Below are positions 34,716 through 44,360 of a DNA stretch of 64,000 bases, one piece after another (within the stretch, counting starts at the first letter, position 1; every line of letters starts with the position of its first letter). This stretch comes from Flavobacterium sp. N502536 (GTDB taxonomy: Bacteria > Bacteroidota > Bacteroidia > Flavobacteriales > Flavobacteriaceae). Where the stretch lies: the NCBI RefSeq assembly GCF_025947345.1, contig NZ_CP110011.1, positions 2,542,001-2,606,000 of the forward strand, written 5' to 3'. The notes beneath the pieces are model-generated. The model was not told where the DNA came from, ran no database searches, and saw only the letters and a list, made by a program, of their open reading frames with translations. The position numbers and the translations under genes were made by a program.

Positions 34716-35945
34716 ATGGTAAGAGAAGACAAAGAGATTATTTTATTAAAAGTTTCAGGACATGATAAAATAGGAGTGACGGCAGGTTTGACTGCTGTGT
34801 TGGCAACCTACGATGCTAATATTTTAGATATTGGTCAGGCCGATATCCATGATACACTTTCTTTGGGGATTTTATTTGAAATTCAGGCAGGTTCCTCCTC
34901 GGGCCCGGTTTTAAAAGACTTGCTGTTCAAAGCTTATGAGCTGGAAATTAAAGTAAAATTTATTCCGATTTCTATTGACGATTACGAAAAGTGGGTAAAA
35001 TCACAATCGAAACAGCGTTACATTATCAATATACTGGGCGAAAAACTGACCGCTTCTCAGTTGGCTGCTGTAACTAAAATAATGTCAGACCAGCATCTGA
35101 ACATTGATTCTATTATAAGATTAACAGGGAGAACCTCTATTGTAGAAATAGAAGAATATCCACGCTCTTGCATACAATTATCCGTGACTGGTGAAATTGT
35201 AGATAAGATCCATATGACAGCAAGTTTCATGGAAATTTCCAGAACTTTGGATGTCGATATTTCATTCCAGGAAGACAATATTTACAGACGAAACAGACGT
35301 TTGGTTTGCTTCGATATGGACTCGACTTTAATTCAGACCGAAGTAATTGATGAACTGGCTGAGCTGAACGGAGTAGGAGATGAGGTTCGTGCGATCACTG
35401 AATCGGCAATGAATGGCGAGATTGATTTTAACGAAAGTTTCAAACAGCGTATGGCTTTGCTCGAAGGGCTGAGCGAAGATGTTTTGCAAAATGTTGCCCT
35501 CAATTTACCCATTACAAAAGGAGCCCATCGATTGATGAAAGCCTTAAAATATTACGGATATAAAACGGCAATATTGTCTGGAGGATTCACCTATTTTGGA
35601 GAGTATCTACAGAAAGAATTGGGTATCGATTATGTTCATGCGAATCGATTGGAAATCAAAGACGGTAAGCTAACAGGTAAATACATAGGCGATATTGTAG
35701 ACGGCCAAAAGAAAGCCGAATACCTTAAAGCAATCGCCGAAAAAGAAGGAATTCACATCAATCAGACCATAGCGGTCGGAGACGGTGCCAATGACTTGCC
35801 AATGCTAAATTTAGCAGGTTTGGGAATTGCTTTTCACGCCAAACCAAAAGTAAAAGAAAACGCGGCAACCTCAATTTCAAGTCTGGGTCTTGACGGAGTT
35901 TTATATTTATTAGGGTACCACGACAGGTATATTGATATGATGTAA
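34716..35945 (+). CDS. serB: Phosphoserine phosphatase with ACT domains
   Basis: This enzyme releases serine from phosphoserine, the last step of serine synthesis. I start it at the ATG 34716 (MVREDKEIILLKVSGHDKIGVT); the longer in-frame reading from 34593 has an unlikely Lys/Phe-rich leader. Two ACT-like domains (about 1-180) precede the HAD domain with FDMDSTLIQTEVIDELAE near residue 200, ILSGGFTYFGEYL, and AVGDGANDLPML. Fusion to tandem ACT domains is common in this phylum and suggests amino-acid feedback. It is followed by a good terminator. Confidence 0.95.
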   Translation: MVREDKEIILLKVSGHDKIGVTAGLTAVLATYDANILDIGQADIHDTLSLGILFEIQAGSSSGPVLKDLLFKAYELEIKVKFIPISIDDYEKWVKSQSKQRYIINILGEKLTASQLAAVTKIMSDQHLNIDSIIRLTGRTSIVEIEEYPRSCIQLSVTGEIVDKIHMTASFMEISRTLDVDISFQEDNIYRRNRRLVCFDMDSTLIQTEVIDELAELNGVGDEVRAITESAMNGEIDFNESFKQRMALLEGLSEDVLQNVALNLPITKGAHRLMKALKYYGYKTAILSGGFTYFGEYLQKELGIDYVHANRLEIKDGKLTGKYIGDIVDGQKKAEYLKAIAEKEGIHINQTIAVGDGANDLPMLNLAGLGIAFHAKPKVKENAATSISSLGLDGVLYLLGYHDRYIDMM

Positions 35946-35968
35946 ACCTGACAGTTGAAATAAATCAA

Positions 35969-36007
35969 AAAAAACCTTAGTTTTTCAATAAAAGCTAAGG
36001 TTTTTTT
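35969..36007 (+). terminator. Terminator of serB
   Basis: AAAACCTTAG (35971-35980) pairs with CTAAGGTTTT (35995-36004), followed by T residues. Confidence 0.8.
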
Positions 36008-36011
36008 ATGG

Positions 36012-36125
36012 GCATGTCCCGCTGAAAAAGCGGGTCGGGCTATCCGTTGCGCACGAGCGAAGCGAACTGACGAAGTAATCTTTTATGTCCGCCGCGGCGG
36101 ACACAAAAGGATTTCCACTTCTATC
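36012..36125. repeat. GC-rich palindromic intergenic element
   Basis: A GC-rich island in AT-rich surroundings. It holds the hairpin CCCGCT/AGCGGG (36018-36034), a GTTGCGCACGAGCGAAGCGA stretch, and the perfect 18-bp palindrome at 36086-36103 (TGTCCGCC centre CG), extendable to 30 bp with one mismatched pair (36080-36109). It resembles a REP-type dispersed repeat. No coding sequence is present. Confidence 0.65.
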
Positions 36126-36152
36126 CCTCATGCGATTCGGTAATATTGAGTC

Positions 36153-36398
36153 TTATTTTTCTCTGGATTTCAATTCTTCTTTGATGTCTTTTAAAGTCTT
36201 AAAATTTAAAACAAGTAGTGGCAGTAAAGCAATAGGAACAACCTGAGAAGCACTGAATCCTTTTTTAAAAACAAGATAGATGTTGACAATACATAATAAA
36301 AGTAAAATTACGGCAAAGCTATAGGTGGCTGTTTTTGACATCTTTTGGCTTTTAAGTAATTCTTCGGTAGTCATTTCGCTAAATTTTTTAGTACTCAT
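36153..36398 (-). CDS. Small two-helix membrane protein
   Basis: An 81-residue protein with a charged N-terminus (MSTKKFSEMTTEELLKSQK), two predicted membrane helices (about 26-46 and 51-67, separated by KKGFSASQ) and a charged tail. I recognise no catalytic motif; similar small redox-like or unknown membrane proteins are common in Flavobacteriaceae. It is oriented with the archaemetzincin gene, 43 bp away, so the two may be cotranscribed. Confidence 0.7.
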   Translation of the reverse strand: MSTKKFSEMTTEELLKSQKMSKTATYSFAVILLLLCIVNIYLVFKKGFSASQVVPIALLPLLVLNFKTLKDIKEELKSREK

Positions 36399-36441
36399 CT
36401 TATTTTGGTTTTTGGTTAATTGAATAGTGTATTTTGAGATT

Positions 36442-37032
36442 TCAGGTTGCAGGATGGTTTAGTTTCCACCCTTTCCCGATTAAATAGTTTTTACATTTTA
36501 AGCAAAAATTAGTTTCCTCATCTAAATGGTTTTTTCCTTCAGCATCTCGCATTAAACATGTTTTTACCGGACAATGAGGTAGACCTTCGGTATGGCCTAA
36601 CTCATGCAAAACAACTTTATAGAATTGTACTTCTTTGTTTCTTTTGCTCAGTCTAAAATCAGAAACCACGCAGGATTTGCCAGGATGATACCCCAGTCCC
36701 ATAACGCCCCAATCCTTGTTTTTACCTTTGGTAACGCTAATGTCGCTGTTGGATAAACCCACAATTACAGAATCTTTACCTACATTATCTTTGATGGTTT
36801 TAATAATAGTGTCGGCACGATACCTGTTTCTGGCCGGGTAAAATGCATTTTCCGGGAAGGGAATGTTGGCTCTTAAAACAACATTAGGGTTAATCGTTTG
36901 TATTTTATGATAAACATTTTTTGCCTGCTCTGTTTTGAAATTCCCCAAAGGTTGAAGAACAATTATTTTTGAATGCTGTTCTTTGGTACAGGAAACGAGA
37001 ATAAACAGTAAAATCAAAAGGGAACTTTTCAT
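36442..37032 (-). CDS. Archaemetzincin-like metalloprotease lipoprotein
   Basis: A 196-residue protein with a signal and lipobox (LVSCTKEQ, Cys15) and the zinc-protease motif HELGHTEGLPHC, followed by x4-C-x-M and a late CLKC pair. This fits the archaemetzincin (M54) pattern HExxHxxGxxHCx4CxM...CxxC, with 15 rather than 17 residues before the last pair. It should be an exported, membrane-anchored peptidase with two metal sites. Its start overlaps the upstream membrane-protein gene by 4 bp. Most bacterial members lack a known substrate. Confidence 0.87.
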   Translation of the reverse strand: MKSSLLILLFILVSCTKEQHSKIIVLQPLGNFKTEQAKNVYHKIQTINPNVVLRANIPFPENAFYPARNRYRADTIIKTIKDNVGKDSVIVGLSNSDISVTKGKNKDWGVMGLGYHPGKSCVVSDFRLSKRNKEVQFYKVVLHELGHTEGLPHCPVKTCLMRDAEGKNHLDEETNFCLKCKNYLIGKGWKLNHPAT

Positions 37033-37634
37033 TTTGCAGATTCTAAGTTCGTTAACTCAATATTTTTAATAGATCCGAGAGGGGCAATTTTGATCGCATT
37101 ATTTTTTGGAGTCAGATAAAAATAATAAGCGCTATTTACATCTATCAAAAAAATGGCTTCGGTTTCCCCTGTGTTAAAGGTGAGTTTTTGCTCGTATTTC
37201 AGTTTATTAAGCCTGATTTTCTCTGCAATTTTGTGACCTTCGCCAATTCCTAAGCCAAGGAAAAAACTAAGCAATCCAATTCCAATGGAAACTAGAAAAA
37301 AATGTTTCAGCTTGCTTTTGATCTCTAAGTCTGAAAATTTATCGCCATCCGGTTTAGTACCGATTAATTTTTTTGCCCAGCTTTTGTTGCGATCCTTGTA
37401 GCACAAACTCAGAAAAACTAAGATAAGAACGGCGAAAACAATTAGACTTAAAATGATAATCGGATTTGCAGTTAGATCAGCAATGGGGCTGATCAGAATA
37501 TCCATAATGGTGGAGTATTTCAGAATGTTTATTTTCAATTGGAAAAAGAAAACACATTCTTTTAAAATTCCCAGTACGACAAGAAACAGATAACCTATTG
37601 GAATTAAATTCTGGATTTTTTCTGTTGATTCCAT
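37029..37634 (-). CDS. Membrane protein cotranscribed with archaemetzincin
   Basis: A 201-residue protein with about three predicted helices (about 12-31, 54-76 and 110-130) and a C-terminal extracytoplasmic domain (FNTGETEAIFLIDVNSAYYFYLTPKNN). I recognise no family. The 4-bp overlap with the archaemetzincin gene (ATGA-type junction) points to coupled translation, so the protease may act on or with this protein. Upstream lies the GH3 gene in the same direction. Confidence 0.65.
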   Translation of the reverse strand: MESTEKIQNLIPIGYLFLVVLGILKECVFFFQLKINILKYSTIMDILISPIADLTANPIIILSLIVFAVLILVFLSLCYKDRNKSWAKKLIGTKPDGDKFSDLEIKSKLKHFFLVSIGIGLLSFFLGLGIGEGHKIAEKIRLNKLKYEQKLTFNTGETEAIFLIDVNSAYYFYLTPKNNAIKIAPLGSIKNIELTNLESAK

Positions 37635-37674
37635 TCTAACTAACGTGGTATTTCATTAAAGTTCTTATCAAAAA

Positions 37675-39183
37675 CTACATCTCTTTCAATTGCTCCAAAT
37701 AATCCCTCTGATTCGAAAGCCTTGGAATCTTATGCTGTCCGCCTAACTTGTCACGTTCTTTTAACCAGTCGTAAAACAAGTTCTCGCGTGCCACATTAAT
37801 CACCAGAGGATTTAAAGTCATATTGTTGTGACGTTTGGCTTCGTAATCAGAATTTAAAGTTTGTAGTGTTTCATCCAGCACTTTTTGAAAAAGCCCTACA
37901 TCAGCAGGTTTTTTCTTGAACTCAATCATCCATTCGTGAGCTCCTTTTTCCTTGTCCTGCATAAAAATAGGAGCAACGGTATAATCGATCACTTCGGTGT
38001 GCGTCAGCTGGCAGGCTTTGGCAATGGCCTGATCGGTATTTTCGACCATTAGTTCTTCTCCGAAAACATTAATATGATGTTTGGTTCTGCCTGTTACTCT
38101 GATTCTATAAGGGTTTAGAGAAGTAAAACGAACCGTATCTCCAATCAAATAGCGCCATAAACCGGAATTCGTTGTAATGACAATGGCATAGTTTTTATCG
38201 AGCTCCACATCGGCCAAACGAATTACTTTTTGATTTGGAGTACCAAAGGTATCCATGGCTATAAATTCATAGAAAATACCATAATCCAGCATCAGCAGTA
38301 AATCGCTCGAATTGTTTAAATCCTGAATAGCAAAAAAGCCTTCTGACGCATTGTAGATTTCGTAGTATCTGAAATCTTTGCTTGGTAAAATCTTTTTGTA
38401 TTGTTCTTTATATGGGGAGAAACTTACACCTCCGTGGAAATAAACTTCCAGGTTTGGCCAGAGGTCCAATAGACTTTCTTTACCTGTATTCTCCAAAACT
38501 TTATTCATTAAAACGAGCATCCACGACGGAACGCCTGCAAAACTGGTTACATTTTCGTTTTTCGTTTCATTTATAATCGCAGCAATTTTAGATTCCCATT
38601 CGCTCATTAGCGAAGTTTTGCTGCTCGGGGTACTGCTAAATTCAGCCCAGATAGGCATATTCTCAATCAAAATAGCAGATAAATCGCCAAAGAAGGTATT
38701 GTTGTTTTCATAGATTTGGGAACTTCCGCCCAGACGGAGACTTTTGCCCAGAAACAATTCCGAATCCTCATTGTTGTTGAGGTACAGACAAAGTAAATCT
38801 TTACTCCCTTTATAATGACAATCCTCGAGGGCTTCATTACTCACAGGGATAAACTTACTTTTGGCATTTGTAGTTCCGCTCGATTTGGCAAACCATTTTA
38901 TAGGGGTTTCCCAAAATACATTTTGTTCCCCTTGTCGGGTACGTTCAATCAAAGGCTGAAGCTCTTCGTAGGTAGCAATCGGCACCCTTTCGGCAAAAGT
39001 TTGATAAGAATTGATCGATGCAAAATCATACTGTTTCCCTACAATAGTATTTTCTGAAGCTGTCAACAAATTGTGCAGCAGCTCTTCCTGAACTTCATTC
39101 GGATATTTTAGAAAAAGTTCTATTTGATGTATCCTTTGTTTTAGGACCCAGGAAGCGAAAGAGTTGATTATTGATAAGGGCAT
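37675..39183 (-). CDS. GH3-family acyl-adenylate-forming protein
   Basis: A 502-residue protein of the GH3 auxin-responsive-promoter family, adenylating enzymes known from plants for conjugating hormones to amino acids. It has the ATP motif FAKSSGTTNAKSKFIPVS near residue 103, SEGFFAIQ, and RYLIGDTVRF with VTGRTKHHINVFGEELM near the C-terminus. Bacterial members such as this one have no known substrate. It is monocistronic, and the spacer before its ATG contains a long inverted repeat. Confidence 0.92.
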   Translation of the reverse strand: MPLSIINSFASWVLKQRIHQIELFLKYPNEVQEELLHNLLTASENTIVGKQYDFASINSYQTFAERVPIATYEELQPLIERTRQGEQNVFWETPIKWFAKSSGTTNAKSKFIPVSNEALEDCHYKGSKDLLCLYLNNNEDSELFLGKSLRLGGSSQIYENNNTFFGDLSAILIENMPIWAEFSSTPSSKTSLMSEWESKIAAIINETKNENVTSFAGVPSWMLVLMNKVLENTGKESLLDLWPNLEVYFHGGVSFSPYKEQYKKILPSKDFRYYEIYNASEGFFAIQDLNNSSDLLLMLDYGIFYEFIAMDTFGTPNQKVIRLADVELDKNYAIVITTNSGLWRYLIGDTVRFTSLNPYRIRVTGRTKHHINVFGEELMVENTDQAIAKACQLTHTEVIDYTVAPIFMQDKEKGAHEWMIEFKKKPADVGLFQKVLDETLQTLNSDYEAKRHNNMTLNPLVINVARENLFYDWLKERDKLGGQHKIPRLSNQRDYLEQLKEM

Positions 39184-39201
39184 GAGTGAAATTTATATTT
39201 T

Positions 39202-39424
39202 AGATTGCTGATTGTAGATTTTAGATTTTACAATTCGCGTAAAATCAGGAACCTTAAAATTTGAATATCGAAAGACAAATACTAACTTTGCCGTTGTATC
39301 AAAAATAGTGTTTTTTTGTAAAAAATAACATTCTATTTTTATTAAACATTCCGGTTCAGCTGAATTTTAATTCTTAAAATTCAGAATTCAGGCAGGCCAA
39401 TCTAAAATCTACAATCAGCAATCT
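39202..39424. repeat. 26-bp inverted repeat flanking the GH3-DUF2797 spacer
   Basis: The arms 39202-39227 and 39399-39424 are perfect inverted copies containing GATTGCTGATTGTAGATTTT. A related segment is seen at 53968-53992. The divergent promoters lie between the arms. Confidence 0.65.
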
Positions 39425-39432
39425 CAATTCTA

Positions 39433-40227
39433 ATGACATATCAAGGCGTACTTACAAAAATGCAAACTGAAATAGGGGCTCCAATTCAGTATTATTTGGT
39501 TTTCGAAGACAGTTTTCTAAACATGAATCAATTACTGAACAAAGAAATTGAGATTAATTTTGTGGGATTTGAATGTCTGAACTGTCATAAGAAGAAAAAG
39601 ATTTACCGACAAGGGTTTTGCTATGAATGCTTTTATTCGAGCCCTGCCGTTGGTGATTGGATTATGCGCCCGGAACTGAGTACGGCGCATCTGGGAATTG
39701 CAGACCGGGATTTGGAGTACGAACAAAAAGTACAGCTTCAGCCGCACGTGGTTTATCTGGCTTTAGCGAGTGAGGTAAAAGTTGGAGTAACCCGTAAAAC
39801 TCAGGTGCCGACACGTTGGATCGATCAGGGAGCAACTCAGGCGATTGCGATTGTTGAAGTTCCAAACCGATATTTGGCCGGAATTACGGAGGTCGCACTA
39901 AAAGACCATTATACCGACAAAACAAACTGGAGAAAGATGCTTCAAAATACAGGTGAAAGTTTTGACCTGCTTGCCGAGAAAGCAAAAGTGGAAAGCCTAA
40001 TTCCGGCAGAAGTACAGGAATATTTTTATTCGCAAAAGAATGATTTGTATGAACTGCACTATCCGGTTTTAAATTATCCGACTAAAGTAACAAGTCTTAA
40101 TCTGGATAAAACCCCAACTTTTCAGGGAAAACTAACCGGAATTAAAGGGCAGTATCTGATTTTTGAAAATGGAACCGTTTTTAATGTTAGAGGGTCCGAA
40201 GGTTATGTGGTGAGCATAGCGGTTTAA
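39433..40227 (+). CDS. DUF2797 zinc-ribbon protein
   Basis: A 264-residue cytoplasmic protein. A zinc-ribbon-like cluster lies at about 49-70 (CLNCHKKKKIYRQGFCYECF, four cysteines), and the conserved core is VVYLALASEVKVGVTRKTQVPTRWIDQGATQA, which resembles a GIY-YIG-type fold. DUF2797 proteins are widespread and their function is unknown; nucleic-acid binding is plausible. It is divergent from the GH3 gene. The 240-bp stretch after it shows no further gene. Confidence 0.9.
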   Translation: MTYQGVLTKMQTEIGAPIQYYLVFEDSFLNMNQLLNKEIEINFVGFECLNCHKKKKIYRQGFCYECFYSSPAVGDWIMRPELSTAHLGIADRDLEYEQKVQLQPHVVYLALASEVKVGVTRKTQVPTRWIDQGATQAIAIVEVPNRYLAGITEVALKDHYTDKTNWRKMLQNTGESFDLLAEKAKVESLIPAEVQEYFYSQKNDLYELHYPVLNYPTKVTSLNLDKTPTFQGKLTGIKGQYLIFENGTVFNVRGSEGYVVSIAV

Positions 40228-40467
40228 CATTTTAGAGAGAAAAAATATCTCGTAAAGTATTGATTGTTAATTTTTTATTATATTTATAACACTGTTTTTA
40301 GCATGTTGTAATCTGAATCCTGAAAGATTTGATTACAATTTTGTAATAATTATTTATTAGAAGATTTTTATTTTAGATCTAAAGAGAACCTAGTTTAGTA
40401 AAAGGATAAACGAAAGTTTTTTTTGAATTTCCAAAGACAAATATTTAATCAATAAATTAGTTAAAAG

Positions 40468-41547
40468 ATGAGTGTTTTAAAAAGAGTAAATGTGGTCAGG
40501 CGCAGCTTAATGCACTACCTCACTAAGAACATTGGAAAACCAAGAACAGAACAGAACATTGTTTTAGTAGATAAAAACGAAGTAAGGCGGGTTTTGATCT
40601 GTAGGCCAAATGCCAGACTGGGAAATTTATTATTGATTACACCACTTGTTCAGGAAGTCACCGATATGTTTCCAAATTGTAAAGTCGATTTGTTTGTTAA
40701 GGGAGCTTTAGCTCTGGTGATTTTTGGAAATTATCAAAATATTAATAAAGTAATCGGTTTGCCTAAAAAACCATTCAGCAATTTATTCCAATATCTGAAT
40801 GTCTGGATTTCAATAAAAAGACAAAACTACGATATCGCGATCAATGTCGATCAAAATTCTTCTTCAGGACGTTTAGCAGTCCAGTTCTCTAATGCTAAAT
40901 ATAAATTCTACGGAGATTCAAACGATGAATCTCAACTTCTAAAAAATGACTACGATCATATTGCGAAATACCCCGTTTATAATTTCCGAAATTATTTAAC
41001 GAAACTTGGATTAGCAAAAAGCAATAAAATAATAGCCCCGATTGACCTTAGATTGTCTTCTTCTGAAATTGTGGAAGGAAAGAAAATCTTAACTGATTTA
41101 GTACAAAACTCTAAAAGAACGATTTGTATTTTTACTTATGCAACAGGCGCAAAATGCTTGCCAGAGGAGTGGTGGGAGAACTTCTACACCCAACTAAAGG
41201 AAGAATATAAAGACTATAATATTATTGAAATTCTGCCTGTAGAAAATGTTTCGCAGATTGGCTTTCAGGCGCCAACTTTTTACAGCAAGGACATCCGAGA
41301 AATAGGATCTGTAATCGCCAATGCCGACTTGTTTATTGGTGCCGATAGCGGAATCATGCATTTGGCCAGCGCAGTACAGACTCCAACAATTGGACTCTTC
41401 TCGGTCTCCAACCTTAAAAAATACGAACCTTACGACAATTGCAGTATCGGAATAGATATTAATTTGCACACCAAAAAGGATTATGTGAAAATCATAAACT
41501 CCATCCTGAATAATGGGAAGCTTAGTACTATCGGACAAGCAATTTAA
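40468..41547 (+). CDS. Glycosyltransferase family 9 (heptosyltransferase-like)
   Basis: A 359-residue GT9 protein. It opens with a basic stretch, then VLICRPNARLGNLLLITPLVQEV, the N-terminal sugar-nucleotide fold, and the C-terminal nucleotide-binding site DLFIGADSGIMHLASAVQTPTIGLFSVSN near residue 290. GT9 enzymes add heptose or related sugars to the lipopolysaccharide core on the cytoplasmic side of the inner membrane. The acceptor here is unknown. No polysaccharide cluster adjoins it. Confidence 0.92.
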   Translation: MSVLKRVNVVRRSLMHYLTKNIGKPRTEQNIVLVDKNEVRRVLICRPNARLGNLLLITPLVQEVTDMFPNCKVDLFVKGALALVIFGNYQNINKVIGLPKKPFSNLFQYLNVWISIKRQNYDIAINVDQNSSSGRLAVQFSNAKYKFYGDSNDESQLLKNDYDHIAKYPVYNFRNYLTKLGLAKSNKIIAPIDLRLSSSEIVEGKKILTDLVQNSKRTICIFTYATGAKCLPEEWWENFYTQLKEEYKDYNIIEILPVENVSQIGFQAPTFYSKDIREIGSVIANADLFIGADSGIMHLASAVQTPTIGLFSVSNLKKYEPYDNCSIGIDINLHTKKDYVKIINSILNNGKLSTIGQAI

Positions 41548-41562
41548 AAATATAAGAACAAC

Positions 41563-41590
41563 AAAAAAGGCATCCGTAGATGCCTTTTTT
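41563..41590. terminator. Bidirectional terminator between GT9 and AsmA-like genes
   Basis: A perfect 12-bp stem (41563-41574 with 41579-41590) and 4-nt loop, with A/T runs on both sides, between convergent genes. Confidence 0.85.
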
Positions 41591-41592
41591 AT

Positions 41593-44187
41593 TTAGTTTT
41601 TCTTCTTAAACAAGCCATTTATTAAGTCGCTGGCTTTTTTAGTTACTTCCTGAGTTTTCTGCTCTTTTTCGGTTGCAGCTGCTTTTGTGGTGTCTTTTGC
41701 CTTTGTGTTTTTATTGATAAAATCATTTAGGGCCGAAGTTCCTTTTTGAGTCAGCTTGTCTCTTTGCTGATTCGCAACCTGTGCCGCCAGACTTGTCACT
41801 GCACTTTTCATATCCGTTGTTATTTTTGGATTCGAAAAATTACCGCTAACAATAGCATTTATCGGAATGTTTTGCAGTTTTGCAGCATCCGCAGGAGACA
41901 TTTTTGCCAGGAAAGCATTGGCTTCATTTCCTAAATATTTGGCAGGAACGTCTAATTTTAAATTGTAATTCATCGTTTGGTCAAAACCATGTGTTCCGCC
42001 AACTGTAATCTTAATGTCCTGATATTTGATGTCAAATGGCTTTACACTCACTTTTCCGTTATCAAAGGTCAAGGCTGCTTTAATATCGTTTAGATTTATT
42101 TTATTTGGATCAATAAACTTCAGGTTTGAAGTTAAGGCATTTAAAACCGTTGAGTTTTTAGAATTTACAGTAGTCGAAAGCAACTGACCTATCAAATCTC
42201 CTGAAATCGATTTTAAGTCCGGAGTTAACTCTTTGTCGTCTAAGTTTCCGTTTAATTTTATAGTCGAATTTAATTTTCCGTTGATGATTCCGGCCAAAGG
42301 AGCAATTTTTTTCATCATGTCCAATTGCGTAAAAGTTTGCGCAATATCCACCTGATTGAAACCTAAATTCATATCAAAAGTAGGCACCTTTGTTTTGGTA
42401 GAAACAGCTCCGTTCAGACCAATTGTTCCGCCAAAAATCGATGTTTTAAAGTTTTCTAAAGTTGCTTTTTCATCCTTCACAATCAACCTGCCCGAAACGT
42501 CTTTTAGTTTTAGATTGTCATATAAAACCGTAGTCGCTTTGGCATTTAAAGTACAATTTAAAAAAGCAGGAATCTTCATGGCTTCAGATGGTTTGGCAGC
42601 CGTTTTCTCTGTTGCAGCCGTTCCCGAAGTCATAAAATCATCAACCGCTAACTGGTTTGAACTCATATTGAAATTCCCTCTCAGCTCTTGTTTTTTGAAC
42701 ATAAAACCATAGAAATTTTCCAGTACACCATTAATGCTTAAATCACTTTTTCCGGTCGTAGCATCAAATTTCTTCAGGTTTATGGTACTCGGATTAAACT
42801 CAACCAATGCTGTACTAATGTTCATCGATTTGTTGTTCTCGTCGGTATATTTAAATCCTGACAAGCTCATTGTTCCGGCGTTTTTAATATTTTGATATTG
42901 ACTCTTTTCAACAGAAGCCATATCAAATTGTGTGGTAACATCGGCCTTTAAAATACCCGCAAGAGGTTTGTCCATCTTAATTGGATACGCTTTAGAAAGA
43001 TTCGACAAGTTGATCGTCCCTTTTAAAGCGGCATTCACCATCGGATTTTGTGTTATGTTTTTAATGTTGGCTTTGGCATTAAAAACATCTTGATCAATTC
43101 GGAAAGAAAGTTTATCCAGATTCACATAAGTATCATTCAGAATTCCCGTTTCATTGATGATTTTTGTATCAATTACAATATTCTGAACTGACTTTGGCAG
43201 GTTTGGATATTGAAACGAAGCATTGTTCGAAGCAATCGCAATATTAAATTTAGGAACCGTGGTCTCCGTCAGTTCTCCTTTAGCAAAACCGGCTACTGTA
43301 AAATCTCCGGTAGTCTTTACACCATCCAGACTAGAAGCATAAGCGGAAGGAATTAATCCAAGAAAGTTTGTAAAAGATGAGGTAGGCGTCTTAAACTTCA
43401 GATCGTAAATTTGTTTGGCATCTGCCATCTGAATAAATCCGTCAAACTCTAAAGGCAATTGATTGATTAAAGCTTTGTTCTCTTTAAACGTATACTTGCT
43501 CTTTTCAAGGTCAATTCCTAACACAGCATCTAAAGTCAGTTTTACATTTTTCATGTAATTGATTTTATCCATATCCAAAGAAACGTTAGCCGTAGACTTT
43601 GTTGTCAAATCTAATTTTGAATTGGTAAAATCACCCGTTCCTTCGTGATTCAAACTGTCGATTACCATTCTTATTTTAGATCCCTGATCGATATATCTGA
43701 AAGTAAATTGTTCAATTTTATAGTTTTGAATTTTCAGCGAAAGCGGTTTGCTTTTATCGTCTTTCACCTCTTTTTCTTTGTTTTTTAGGGCAATATCAAA
43801 ATTCCCAACACCATCTTTGTTAAAAATAATATTGATCAGACCATTTGTAGAACTGATTCCCTGTATGTTCAAAGGTTCGTCTTTTCCTTTAAAAAGCTCT
43901 TTAATGCTCATCTTCAAATTCAGTTCGCCTAACGAAACCAAAGTGTCCCCTTCAAAAGGAGCTTTATTGATAATCACCAGTTTTTCGATCCCCACTGTGG
44001 CGTTCGGAAAGTTGCGAAACAAACTTAAATCGGCATCCGTAAAACTTACTTTCGCGTCAACACTTTCGTTGATGGCTTCTGAAATTTTGGCTTTTATTTG
44101 ATCTTTAAAGAAATACGGAATGGCAAATAAGGCCGCTATTAAGACCACAAGAACTATGGCTGTTATTTTTAAAATTTTCTTTAACAT
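41593..44187 (-). CDS. AsmA-family protein
   Basis: An 864-residue protein anchored by an N-terminal membrane helix (MLKKILKITAIVLVVLIAAL) with a long periplasmic beta-taco region. AsmA-type blocks occur at both ends, for example DADLSLFRNFPNATVGIEKL near residue 50 and FDNGKVSVKPFDIKYQDIKITVGG near 720, and a charged Lys/Thr-rich tail closes it. I use the ATG at 44185-44187; a start at 44277 would precede the membrane anchor with an unlikely leader. AsmA-like proteins bridge the envelope and carry phospholipids to the outer membrane. A TATTTTTG -7 box lies at 44227-44234. Confidence 0.92.
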   Translation of the reverse strand: MLKKILKITAIVLVVLIAALFAIPYFFKDQIKAKISEAINESVDAKVSFTDADLSLFRNFPNATVGIEKLVIINKAPFEGDTLVSLGELNLKMSIKELFKGKDEPLNIQGISSTNGLINIIFNKDGVGNFDIALKNKEKEVKDDKSKPLSLKIQNYKIEQFTFRYIDQGSKIRMVIDSLNHEGTGDFTNSKLDLTTKSTANVSLDMDKINYMKNVKLTLDAVLGIDLEKSKYTFKENKALINQLPLEFDGFIQMADAKQIYDLKFKTPTSSFTNFLGLIPSAYASSLDGVKTTGDFTVAGFAKGELTETTVPKFNIAIASNNASFQYPNLPKSVQNIVIDTKIINETGILNDTYVNLDKLSFRIDQDVFNAKANIKNITQNPMVNAALKGTINLSNLSKAYPIKMDKPLAGILKADVTTQFDMASVEKSQYQNIKNAGTMSLSGFKYTDENNKSMNISTALVEFNPSTINLKKFDATTGKSDLSINGVLENFYGFMFKKQELRGNFNMSSNQLAVDDFMTSGTAATEKTAAKPSEAMKIPAFLNCTLNAKATTVLYDNLKLKDVSGRLIVKDEKATLENFKTSIFGGTIGLNGAVSTKTKVPTFDMNLGFNQVDIAQTFTQLDMMKKIAPLAGIINGKLNSTIKLNGNLDDKELTPDLKSISGDLIGQLLSTTVNSKNSTVLNALTSNLKFIDPNKINLNDIKAALTFDNGKVSVKPFDIKYQDIKITVGGTHGFDQTMNYNLKLDVPAKYLGNEANAFLAKMSPADAAKLQNIPINAIVSGNFSNPKITTDMKSAVTSLAAQVANQQRDKLTQKGTSALNDFINKNTKAKDTTKAAATEKEQKTQEVTKKASDLINGLFKKKN

Positions 44188-44304
44188 ATAAATAAATTGA
44201 GGGGTTAAATTGCTAACTGATTGCTGCAAAAATAGTTTTTTTTGGTGGAGTTCGTATATAAAGTTTTTGTAAAACATAAGAGTATACTCCTGTTTCTTAA
44301 AAAC

Positions 44305-44341
44305 AAAAAACCGTCTGAATTATATATTCAAACGGTTTTTT
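44305..44341 (-). terminator. Terminator of the S33 hydrolase gene
   Basis: AAAAAACCGT/ACGGTTTTTT arms with an additional TGAAT/ATTCA pairing separate the hydrolase from the AsmA-like gene. Confidence 0.7.
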
Positions 44342-44360
44342 AAGGATTTTATGATTGGGA

